DNA of 8,445 bases from JAGHAJ01 sp964559865 [NCBI: uncultured Synergistota bacterium] (GTDB taxonomy: Bacteria > Synergistota > JAGHAJ01): assembly GCA_964559865.1 (NCBI GenBank), contig CAZLJD010000012.1, forward strand, positions 1 to 8,445, written 5' to 3'. Shown here piece by piece: positions 1 to 6,394 of this stretch. The position numbers and the translations under genes were made by a program. The notes under the pieces were generated by a model. The model made no database searches. It was given only the letters and a program-made list of their open reading frames with translations, and had not been told where the DNA came from. Position 1 is the first letter of the stretch; every line of letters starts with the position of its first letter.

Positions 1-149
1 ATGGGGAGTTTGAGGAGGTGGTTAATTATATGCTTTCTCATAGGGAAGAGGTGAGGGAGATGGGGCGTAGGGGTAGGGAGTATGTTTTGAGGAACTATAG
101 GTGGGAAGTGGTAGTGGAAAAGTATAAAAAAGTGATAGAGAGGTTCTGA
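1..149 (+). CDS. Glycosyltransferase, GT4-type, C-terminal fragment (5' end outside window)
   Basis: The reading frame beginning at base 3 is open from the left edge and ends at TGA 147-149, giving 48 residues. The tail reads EMGRRGREYVLRNYRWEVVV followed by EKYKKVIERF. This is the typical end of a GT-B fold, GT4-family glycosyltransferase: a helix with a 'G..gre.v...y.W....ekyl..y' pattern that folds back on the N-terminal domain. Such enzymes transfer a sugar from a nucleotide donor to a growing lipid-linked glycan on the cytoplasmic side of the membrane. The catalytic region lies to the left of the window, so donor and acceptor cannot be judged. The next gene, also GT4-like, starts 13 bases downstream, so the two are probably co-transcribed. 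The stretch is exceptionally rich in G and poor in C on this strand. Confidence 0.8.
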   Translation, partial: GEFEEVVNYMLSHREEVREMGRRGREYVLRNYRWEVVVEKYKKVIERF

Positions 150-162
150 GGGTGAGTTTGTA

Positions 163-1248
163 GTGGAGATACATCAGTTCCTTGTGGGGTTTTCGTTTGG
201 AGATGCAATAACCAATTATGCTTTGGAATTTCGTAGAGTTATAAGCGAAATGGGATTTACTTCCTATGTTTATGCAGAGAGAGTGGATAGATTTATGTCA
301 AAGTTAAGATCCAATAAGGTTAGGCGATATACAGAACACTTTTCCTTGGCACCACGGAAGAGTATAGTGATGCTTCATTTCTCCATAGGGAGTAAGGTAA
401 ATGAATATGTAAAATTCTTGCATGCTAAAAAGGTTCTCATATATCACAACATAACACCTGCGAGCTTTTTCAATGGCTTTGGTGAACACATCGTCAGGCA
501 GTTGGAAAATGGCAGGAGAGAGCTTATCTCATATGCTGATGTTCCCGATGTATCTATCGGTGTTTCGGAGTATAACTGTAGAGAGCTAAGAAGGTATGGA
601 TTTAAGAATGTTAAAATGCTTTACCCCCCTGCCTTTTATTTATCCAGATTTAGCAGGGCTTTGGATAAAGGTATATTGTCAAGATATAGAGATGGTAAGA
701 TAAACATCCTTTTTGTTGGGAGGGTTGTACCAAACAAGAGGGTAGAGGATTTGATAAAGACATTATATGTTTGCAAAACCAAATTGGGTATAGACGCGAG
801 GTTAATAGTGGTGGGTAGTTATGAAGTGTGGGATAGATACTACTCTTTTCTGATGAATCTGGTGAGAAACTTGAACTTGGAGGGTAATGTTGTCTTTACG
901 GATAAAGTTAAGAACCACGAGCTTGTGAGCTATTATAAAGTTGCGGATGTGTTTTTGTCTATGAGTGAGCACGAGGGGTTTTGTGTTCCCTTGGTGGAGG
1001 CAATGATGTTTAGTGTTCCTGTAGTTGCTTATACTGGGGCTGCAGTCCCCTATACAGTAGGAGATGCTGGGCTTCTGTTTTATGAAAAGGACTTTTATAT
1101 GGTTGCCGAAACCGTTTGTGAAGTTGCACATAGTACACCGCTTAGGAGAGCACTCATAGAGGCTGGTAGGGAAAGGGTGAAACAATTTTCGAAGAATAAG
1201 TGGGACGAAGATGCAAAAAGAACCGTGGAGAGTGTGATTTCTGCTTAA
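163..1248 (+). CDS. Glycosyltransferase family 4 protein (GT-B fold)
   Basis: A complete 361-residue protein of normal GT4 length. The N-terminal domain opens with HQFLVGFSFGDAITNYA (residues 4-20), the glycine-rich acceptor-side loop with the GDA motif seen in many polysaccharide GT4 enzymes. The C-terminal donor domain starts near residue 180 with INILFVGRVVPNKRVEDLI. Its EX7E motif is intact in the stretch SEHEGFCVPLVEAM, with E271 and E279. Members of this family are retaining enzymes that use nucleotide-sugar donors such as GDP-mannose or UDP-sugars; the donor cannot be read from sequence. No signal peptide or membrane segment is evident, so it should be cytoplasmic and act at the inner membrane face. 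The start is GTG at 163, preceded by a GAGGGTGAG purine run (148-156) about six bases away. It sits 13 bases after another GT4 gene and 9 bases before the membrane protein gene, which fits one operon. Confidence 0.92.
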   Translation: MEIHQFLVGFSFGDAITNYALEFRRVISEMGFTSYVYAERVDRFMSKLRSNKVRRYTEHFSLAPRKSIVMLHFSIGSKVNEYVKFLHAKKVLIYHNITPASFFNGFGEHIVRQLENGRRELISYADVPDVSIGVSEYNCRELRRYGFKNVKMLYPPAFYLSRFSRALDKGILSRYRDGKINILFVGRVVPNKRVEDLIKTLYVCKTKLGIDARLIVVGSYEVWDRYYSFLMNLVRNLNLEGNVVFTDKVKNHELVSYYKVADVFLSMSEHEGFCVPLVEAMMFSVPVVAYTGAAVPYTVGDAGLLFYEKDFYMVAETVCEVAHSTPLRRALIEAGRERVKQFSKNKWDEDAKRTVESVISA

Positions 1249-1251
1249 AGT

Positions 1252-1256
1252 GGAGG
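1252..1256 (+). promoter_or_regulatory. Ribosome binding site GGAGG of the membrane protein gene
   Basis: A perfect GGAGG lies only one base before ATG 1258 but seven bases before the in-frame GTG at 1264. A one-base gap is too short for normal initiation. The site therefore favours GTG 1264 as the true start, shortening the protein by two residues. Confidence 0.55.
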
Positions 1257-1257
1257 T

Positions 1258-3708
1258 ATGGATGTGCAGAAAGGAACACGAGATGTTAGGGTAATAGTAG
1301 GTGTAATAATATTTTTTTGTGGGCTTTCCATTATTATGACATTTCCTGTAGTTAGAGATATGTTTCGCGGTTGCGTAGTTGCACAGTTTCACGATGACTT
1401 GATAAATGTATGGACGCTTATGTGGGATATACATAGCATTTTGAGGCATGGGTTTAACCTTCGTCAGCTCTTTGATGCAAATGTATTTTATCCTTATAGG
1501 TTCAGTCTTGCATTCTCTGAACATCAGATATTCTCTGCAGTATTGGGTTTACCTGTGTATCTTCTAACCAAGAGTGCTGTCGTAATGTATGGGGTTTTGA
1601 CTATCCTGCCTTTTGCTCTTTCTGGTATTACCATGTTTATACTGGCGAGATATCTTACTGGGAATTATCTTGCTGGTATTGTAGCAGGAATTATATACGC
1701 TTTTATCCCTTACAAAATGTGGTGTATTCATCAACTTCAAAATCTAATGACCATGTGGATACCGTTAACGCTGCTTTACCTCCATAAATTTTACCAGGAT
1801 ATGAAGTATAGGTATATGGTATATGCAGGAATATTCTTTGCCCTCACTGCTCTTTCCAACGGATACTATATGATGTACTTTTCTGTGTTCGTCATGTTGT
1901 TTGTGGTGTTTTATGGGGTTTATTATAGGGTAACATTTACTAAAAAGCACCTGATTGCTGTGAGTTTGATGGTACTCACAGCTTTTTCGATAATATTTCC
2001 TTTCTATTACCCTTATTTAGTCCTTCAGCATCTGTATGGCATGAGCAGGAAGTTGTCCGAAGTTCAGTGGTATGCAGCTACATTGAAGAGTTACTACTCT
2101 ACTTTTAGTTGGTATAGGCATTTGAAATTTTTACACTTTTTCGGAGATAGACCGCTTTTTGTTGGATTTTCTCCTATTATTCTTGTTGGATACCTTGTGT
2201 TTAAACTCGGAAGGAAGCTGTTTGGTTCTGTGATTTTGTCTTTCTATTCCGTGCTTACTGTGTTGGCTATTGTGTTGTCTTTTGGCCCATATGTAAGGGT
2301 TTTTGGGGTTAAGATGCCGAGCTTGTATTTTCTCTTCTACAAATACTTCCCAGGATTCTCTGGTCTGAGAGAACCCACAAGGTTTGGTGTTTTTGTTGCA
2401 CTTGGTGTAGGGATAATTGCAGGATATGGAGTTGCAAATTTGGTTAAGGTAGTTAAATGGAGGAAGGTTTTATGGTTGATACCGATTGTCGTGATTTTCG
2501 AGTATGCATGTTTCCCTCTATCTATGGTTCGGGTACCTTATTATAAAGGAAACCTTGGAGTAATTTCTTGGTTATCGGCGCAGAGTAGCGACTTTGCGAT
2601 ATTCGAAGTTCCGTATAGTATAAATGAGATGGTATTTTATATGTACTACTCTACATATCATTGGAAGAGGATAGTTAGTAGCTTTAATGGCTTCTTGCCG
2701 CCAATTCAGCAAATCTTGGGGGTGAGTGACTGGAAGAGGAAACTGGCTATTCTGAGGTCTATAGATGTAAGGTATGTTGTTATCTATAAGATGTGGTATC
2801 CAAAGAGAGCTATTAGGAAATTGGTGAGAATGAGTGGGAATAGTTTGAAGAAGGTTTATGAAGATGATAAGAGTGTCGTGTATGAAATAGTGGATAGGGA
2901 TCGTAGCTTTGTTCCGTATGGTACTAAGCTTTCAAGGTATAAATTTTCTGTGTACATACCATCTCGCTTGCCACCGGGTAGGAAAACTGTGCTTATCCTC
3001 CAACTGCTTGGAGATAAGCCTGTTGTGTTTTTGGACGAAAAGAGGGTGTGGTTGGTGTGGTTTGATGGTATAGGTAGGGAGCTTCGCAAAGAGTTGGTTA
3101 AAATGGATGTGCAGAGACTGGCGTTTTTGGAGTCAGGAAAGAGTATAGTAGGTACTTTCGAAATACCTGATCTCCCGGTAGGCAAGTATAAGATAAGAGT
3201 GTTGAGCATGGATGGTAGACTACTGGGTAGTGCAGTAGTGAACATTATGCATAATGTGAGATATTGGAGTTGCCAACCCTTGCCTGAGGATGGGTATAAA
3301 GTGAAGTTTGTAAAGGTTAACATACCAAATGTGGTGCAGAGGAGCGATTTGATAAAAGTTATGGTCAGTTTTAGGAATACAAGTAGGTATGACTGGATTA
3401 CATACGACACCAATAGGTGGCAGAGATTATCGTACATTACAGCAGTCAGCATACCTACACTTTATAACATACATCTCTCGTATCATTGGAGGATCTTGGA
3501 TAGTGATAGATACGCTGTGTTTGATGGTAATAGGGCAGTTTTGCCCTGTGTGGTGAGGAGTGGTGAAGTTGTTGAAGTACCTTTGATGATCAAGGTGCCT
3601 GATAAGGAAGGTAAGTATGAGTTGGAAGTTACATTGGTGCAGGAAGGTGTAAGCTGGTTTGAGCAAAAAGGGGCAAAGATGTTTAAGAAAGTGGTAAGGG
3701 TTAGATGA
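1258..3708 (+). CDS. Large GT-C-type integral membrane protein with soluble beta-rich C-terminal part; possible polyprenyl-phosphate-sugar glycosyltransferase
   Basis: An 816-residue protein (814 if GTG 1264 is the start). Roughly the first 420 residues carry about ten to twelve hydrophobic segments, for example near 11-31, 108-130, 133-152, 187-222, 232-256, 302-318, 321-342, 374-398 and 403-418. After the first segment comes a loop with FHDDLINVWTLMWD (44-57). Paired acidic residues at this place are typical of GT-C enzymes, where they lie outside the membrane and help catalysis. Other family-like features are FDANVFYP (72-79), the LTG...AG..YAF.P region (133-151) and LREPTRF (370-376), as in uncharacterised YfhO/PMT-like membrane proteins. 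Residues from about 430 to 545, ending near DVRYVVIY, are a soluble mixed region. Residues 550-816 look all-beta, possibly two Ig-like or carbohydrate-binding-like sandwiches, the last ending with a G.Y.L...LVQEG..WF-like pattern. GT-C enzymes use lipid-phosphate sugars as donors at the outer membrane face. The stop overlaps the HAD gene start by ATGA. Enzyme activity is inferred; a non-catalytic role is possible. Confidence 0.72.
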   Translation: MDVQKGTRDVRVIVGVIIFFCGLSIIMTFPVVRDMFRGCVVAQFHDDLINVWTLMWDIHSILRHGFNLRQLFDANVFYPYRFSLAFSEHQIFSAVLGLPVYLLTKSAVVMYGVLTILPFALSGITMFILARYLTGNYLAGIVAGIIYAFIPYKMWCIHQLQNLMTMWIPLTLLYLHKFYQDMKYRYMVYAGIFFALTALSNGYYMMYFSVFVMLFVVFYGVYYRVTFTKKHLIAVSLMVLTAFSIIFPFYYPYLVLQHLYGMSRKLSEVQWYAATLKSYYSTFSWYRHLKFLHFFGDRPLFVGFSPIILVGYLVFKLGRKLFGSVILSFYSVLTVLAIVLSFGPYVRVFGVKMPSLYFLFYKYFPGFSGLREPTRFGVFVALGVGIIAGYGVANLVKVVKWRKVLWLIPIVVIFEYACFPLSMVRVPYYKGNLGVISWLSAQSSDFAIFEVPYSINEMVFYMYYSTYHWKRIVSSFNGFLPPIQQILGVSDWKRKLAILRSIDVRYVVIYKMWYPKRAIRKLVRMSGNSLKKVYEDDKSVVYEIVDRDRSFVPYGTKLSRYKFSVYIPSRLPPGRKTVLILQLLGDKPVVFLDEKRVWLVWFDGIGRELRKELVKMDVQRLAFLESGKSIVGTFEIPDLPVGKYKIRVLSMDGRLLGSAVVNIMHNVRYWSCQPLPEDGYKVKFVKVNIPNVVQRSDLIKVMVSFRNTSRYDWITYDTNRWQRLSYITAVSIPTLYNIHLSYHWRILDSDRYAVFDGNRAVLPCVVRSGEVVEVPLMIKVPDKEGKYELEVTLVQEGVSWFEQKGAKMFKKVVRVR

Positions 3709-4292
3709 AAAAACTTGCCTTAGTTGATTTTGATAATACCCTTGTAATGTGCGACACATTGGGACATATTCTTAAAGAAGAGAAGTATTATCTTGATGTT
3801 AGGTTGCTATCTCTCGGAGTTGGGGTTCTTGTCTCTCGGATTTTGTATCGTTCCCGAAGGGACAAGCAGATATTGTTCAGAAGTAAGTTTAAGGAGGCTT
3901 TCCTGTCGAAGTTTTGTCGAATGACCGATGAAAAGTTACAGATGTATGTGGATTACTTTAAGAGTAAAGTAAATGTGAAGCTTTTGGATTATTTGGATAA
4001 AATAGGTTATGATAAGATTATGGTAGTATCTGGTTCGGAGGAGATGTTGATCAAAAGAATTCTTGACGGTATTTTGTCGGTTGATGCCGTAGTAGCTAAT
4101 AGTTGTGCCGATATAGGGAGGGATTTTATGACCTGCTGGAACATTAATAAGGTTGTGAGATTGAGGAAAATAATAGATCTTGAAAGGTTTGATTGCATAC
4201 ACCTTTATACAGATTCTTACGATGACCTCCCACTAATGGAAATTGCGAATGAGACCTACATGGTAAGGGGAGAGGAGGTATTAAAACTATGA
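3705..4292 (+). CDS. HAD-superfamily phosphatase (PSP-like); candidate phosphatase of the polyprenyl-phosphoribose pathway
   Basis: A 195-residue protein with all four HAD motifs. Motif I is LVDFDNTLV, giving nucleophile D8, acid/base D10 and T12. Motif II is VVSGS with S109. Motif III is probably K149 in WNINKVVRL. Motif IV is LYTDSYDDLPL with D170 and D174. The insert after motif I is mainly helical, as in HAD subfamily IB enzymes such as phosphoserine phosphatase. It has no clear transmembrane span and should be cytoplasmic. Both ends overlap the neighbouring genes by four bases (ATGA), so its translation is coupled to the GT-C-like protein upstream and the UbiA-like prenyltransferase downstream. 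In known polyprenyl-phosphate pentose synthesis, UbiA-type phosphoribosyl transfer is followed by removal of the 5-phosphate. Position therefore suggests this enzyme does that step. The phosphatase family is secure; the substrate is inference from context. The ribosome site before it is weak (AAGGG, 3696-3700), fitting coupled translation. Confidence 0.85.
   Translation: MKKLALVDFDNTLVMCDTLGHILKEEKYYLDVRLLSLGVGVLVSRILYRSRRDKQILFRSKFKEAFLSKFCRMTDEKLQMYVDYFKSKVNVKLLDYLDKIGYDKIMVVSGSEEMLIKRILDGILSVDAVVANSCADIGRDFMTCWNINKVVRLRKIIDLERFDCIHLYTDSYDDLPLMEIANETYMVRGEEVLKL
4273..4279 (+). promoter_or_regulatory. Strong Shine-Dalgarno AGGAGGT inside the HAD gene, serving the UbiA-type gene
   Basis: AGGAGGT lies within the last codons of the phosphatase gene, nine bases before ATG 4289. 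It supports this ATG as the start and suggests that the prenyltransferase can initiate well on its own, in addition to coupling through the ATGA overlap. Confidence 0.6.
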
Positions 4293-5209
4293 TAGAGACA
4301 TTGCTTGATGTTTACAGACCTAAACGCTGGTATAGGAATACATTCATGCTGTTGGGTGCTCTGCTTGGTATAAAGATTCTCCATCAAAGCATTTTACCTA
4401 ACATTTACGGGATTGCTGTAGCTTTTGTATCCATATGTTTGGTTGCCTCTGGCAATTATGGAATTAATGAGATACTCGATGCAGATGCAGATGCTCATCA
4501 CCCTGAGAAGAGAAATAGGGCTATCCCTTCGGGCAAGATATCTAAAGGCACTGTTCTGGTAATTTCTGTTTTTCTTTATGCTGTGGGACTGGGAATTTCG
4601 ACTCTCACGGGGAACTACATGCTGGAGATTTCTGTACTACTTCTTTTGATTAGTGGTGTGTTTTACAATGTAAAACCTTTCAGGTTGAAGGATAAGCCTT
4701 ATATAGACTTTATTTCAGAAGCGGTTAACAATCCTATAAGGCTGCTGGTAGGGTGGTACAGTGTGGCTACACCCGAGCACCTTGTGCCTGCCTCTGTGGT
4801 ACTTGGTTTCTGGTTTCTTGGCATATTTCTGATGGCATCAAAGAGGTTTGCAGAGTTGAGGTTCGTTAAGAATAGAGTAGAGTTGATTGCTTACCGAAAG
4901 AGCTTCAAGTACTATAGTGAGGAGAAACTTATGATAGCGATGGTAACTTCTCTGACGGCTTTTTCCTTTATGTTTGGAGCTATGAGTATGAAGTACAGCA
5001 CGGACTTGATACTTCTTCTGCCCTTTGTGGTCGTATTTGTTGTGTGGTTCTTTCACTTATTGTACGAAAAGAATAGTATCGTTAAAGACCCTGAGCGTAT
5101 ATTTGAGAAGAAAGGTTTTTTGATGTACTCTACTTTCGTTTTATTTTTGTTTGTCTATCTATTGTTTACCGGGAATCGATATCTTGGGTTTTTGAGGAGG
5201 ATACCGTAA
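4289..5209 (+). CDS. UbiA-family prenyltransferase, decaprenyl-phosphate 5-phosphoribosyltransferase-like
   Basis: A 306-residue polytopic membrane protein, normal length for UbiA. It begins with a YRPKRWYRNTF stretch (residues 9-19), like the 'RP.qW.KN' opening of the family. The first aspartate-rich motif is NEILDADAD (60-68), matching NDxxDxxxD with N60, D64 and D68, followed by HPEKRNRAIPSG. A second polar region reads YNVKPFRLKDKPYIDFISE (126-144), then NNPIRLLVGWY (147-157). After it comes SKRFAEL (184-190) with an AYRKSFKYY stretch (201-209). By memory these latter motifs match mycobacterial decaprenyl-phosphate 5-phosphoribosyltransferase (Rv3806c; AGKRYAEL and RKSLESY) better than quinone-making UbiA enzymes. 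That enzyme transfers phosphoribose from PRPP to decaprenyl phosphate. About eight or nine hydrophobic spans are visible. Context (a phosphatase upstream and polysaccharide genes around) supports a cell-surface sugar role rather than quinone or heme biosynthesis. Exact prenyl substrate and sugar are not readable here. Confidence 0.85.
   Translation: MIETLLDVYRPKRWYRNTFMLLGALLGIKILHQSILPNIYGIAVAFVSICLVASGNYGINEILDADADAHHPEKRNRAIPSGKISKGTVLVISVFLYAVGLGISTLTGNYMLEISVLLLLISGVFYNVKPFRLKDKPYIDFISEAVNNPIRLLVGWYSVATPEHLVPASVVLGFWFLGIFLMASKRFAELRFVKNRVELIAYRKSFKYYSEEKLMIAMVTSLTAFSFMFGAMSMKYSTDLILLLPFVVVFVVWFFHLLYEKNSIVKDPERIFEKKGFLMYSTFVLFLFVYLLFTGNRYLGFLRRIP
5193..5200 (+). promoter_or_regulatory. 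Shine-Dalgarno TGAGGAGG for the aminotransferase gene
   Basis: TGAGGAGG lies in the last codons of the UbiA-type gene, twelve bases before GTG 5213. The spacing is a little long but no better in-frame start is nearby, and starting at 5213 gives a normal aminotransferase N-terminus. Confidence 0.45.
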
Positions 5210-5212
5210 AGT

Positions 5213-6394
5213 GTGAAAGGACAATTTAGGTCTGCTTTTGCAGGGTATCTTGGTGTTGACTTAGATAAAGTGCACCTTTTCTGGAAGGGTAGGGTTGCCC
5301 TTTATGCAATATTGAAGGCTCTTGGTGTGGGTCCTCAAGATGAGGTTATAATTCCTGCTTTTACCTGTGTAGTGGTGGTGAACCCAATAATGTATTTGGG
5401 AGCAAAGCCGGTGTATGTAGATATAGATCCATTAACCTACAATATGGATGTTGATAAAATAGAGAATAAGATTACCCCGAAGACACGGGTTATAGTGGCT
5501 CAAAATACATTTGGGCTGTCTCCAGATATGGATAAAATAAAAGAGATTGCTACTACTTATGGGTTGATGGTAGTGGAAGACTGTGCTCATGGTCTTGGAG
5601 GGTATTACAAGGGGAGAAAAAACGGCACGCTTGCAGATGCGTCTTTTTTCTCTACGCAGTGGAACAAGCCGTTTTCTACGGGGTTAGGAGGAATTGCTTA
5701 CTCGCAGAATATCAGAATCTCCCAGATTTTGCGTGAATTTGAGGAGGAGTGGGCAAAACCTACTGTTGGAGAAGAGCTCTCTTTAAGATTGTTGCTTTGG
5801 ATTAGAAAACATCTCTTGAGAGGGAGAGTTTATTGGACGGCATTGAAAACCTATAGATGGCTTAGTGATAAGGATCTGATACTTGGTTCTTCTCAGGGAC
5901 ATGAATTAAAAGAGCCCTTTATGCCTAAGGATTTTTTGAAAGTGCTTTCTGATACCCAAGCTAGAGAGGGAATAAGGGGTATAAGGGAACTTGATGCCCT
6001 TATCGAGTATAGAAGGAAAGTGGCCTTTGAATATAATGATCTTTTGAGAGAACTTGGTATATCTCCTCCCTTTGTTCCAGATGAGGTGTTTCATACATAC
6101 CTGAAGTATCCCGTGTTAGTCAGGGATAAAAGACAGTTTCTTCGTGCGGCTGTGAGAGAAGGTGTGCCGTTAGGAGATTGGTTTGCTTCTCCTCTGCATC
6201 CCATCGAAGAGGAACTTGAGTTATGGGGATATAGATGGGGCGAGAACCCTGTGGCAGAAAAGATTAGCCGGCATATCGTAAACCTTCCGACGGACAATTA
6301 CCTTGGGAAAAATCAGGTTGAATGTGTCAGGGAGTTTCTTAAGAGGAACAGGAGGAATCTGTTTGATAATGTAGAGGAATGTCTAAGGAGCTAA
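5213..6394 (+). CDS. DegT/DnrJ/EryC1/StrS-family PLP-dependent aminotransferase
   Basis: A 393-residue fold-type I aminotransferase of the sugar-aminotransferase group, of usual length. Residues 43-60 (DEVIIPAFTCVVVVNPIM) and 67-73 (VYVDIDP) match the opening of the large domain. VEDCAHGLGG (121-130) supplies D123, expected to pair with the pyridine nitrogen of PLP. The Schiff-base lysine is K152 in FFSTQWNKPFSTGLGG (145-160). This loop is unlike the common 'SF...K.ittGEGG' form of well-studied nucleotide-sugar aminotransferases: it has STQWNKPF before and TGLGG after the lysine. The protein belongs to a less studied branch, and its substrate should not be assumed. It most likely aminates a keto-sugar nucleotide, which the downstream 4,6-dehydratase could supply, using glutamate as amino donor in the cytoplasm. 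The start is GTG 5213, three bases after the UbiA-type stop. The 3' end overlaps the next gene by 16 bases. Confidence 0.88.
   Translation: MKGQFRSAFAGYLGVDLDKVHLFWKGRVALYAILKALGVGPQDEVIIPAFTCVVVVNPIMYLGAKPVYVDIDPLTYNMDVDKIENKITPKTRVIVAQNTFGLSPDMDKIKEIATTYGLMVVEDCAHGLGGYYKGRKNGTLADASFFSTQWNKPFSTGLGGIAYSQNIRISQILREFEEEWAKPTVGEELSLRLLLWIRKHLLRGRVYWTALKTYRWLSDKDLILGSSQGHELKEPFMPKDFLKVLSDTQAREGIRGIRELDALIEYRRKVAFEYNDLLRELGISPPFVPDEVFHTYLKYPVLVRDKRQFLRAAVREGVPLGDWFASPLHPIEEELELWGYRWGENPVAEKISRHIVNLPTDNYLGKNQVECVREFLKRNRRNLFDNVEECLRS

Noticed and set aside
802-1524. Long minus-strand open frame (240 codons)
   Set aside because: It lies opposite the GT4 and GT-C genes, has a His/Asn/Cys-rich composition with no family motif, and crosses a gene boundary. 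It is a shadow of the + strand codon bias.
2856-3452. Minus-strand open frame of 198 codons
   Set aside because: It is antisense to the beta-rich tail of the GT-C-like gene, with Ser/Thr/Leu-rich sequence and no recognisable domain. Other minus-strand frames in the window are similar.
4289-5209. UbiA protein as a quinone or heme O prenyltransferase
   Set aside because: The KRFAEL and RKS..YY motifs, the neighbouring phosphatase and the surrounding polysaccharide genes fit the phosphoribosyl-polyprenyl group better.
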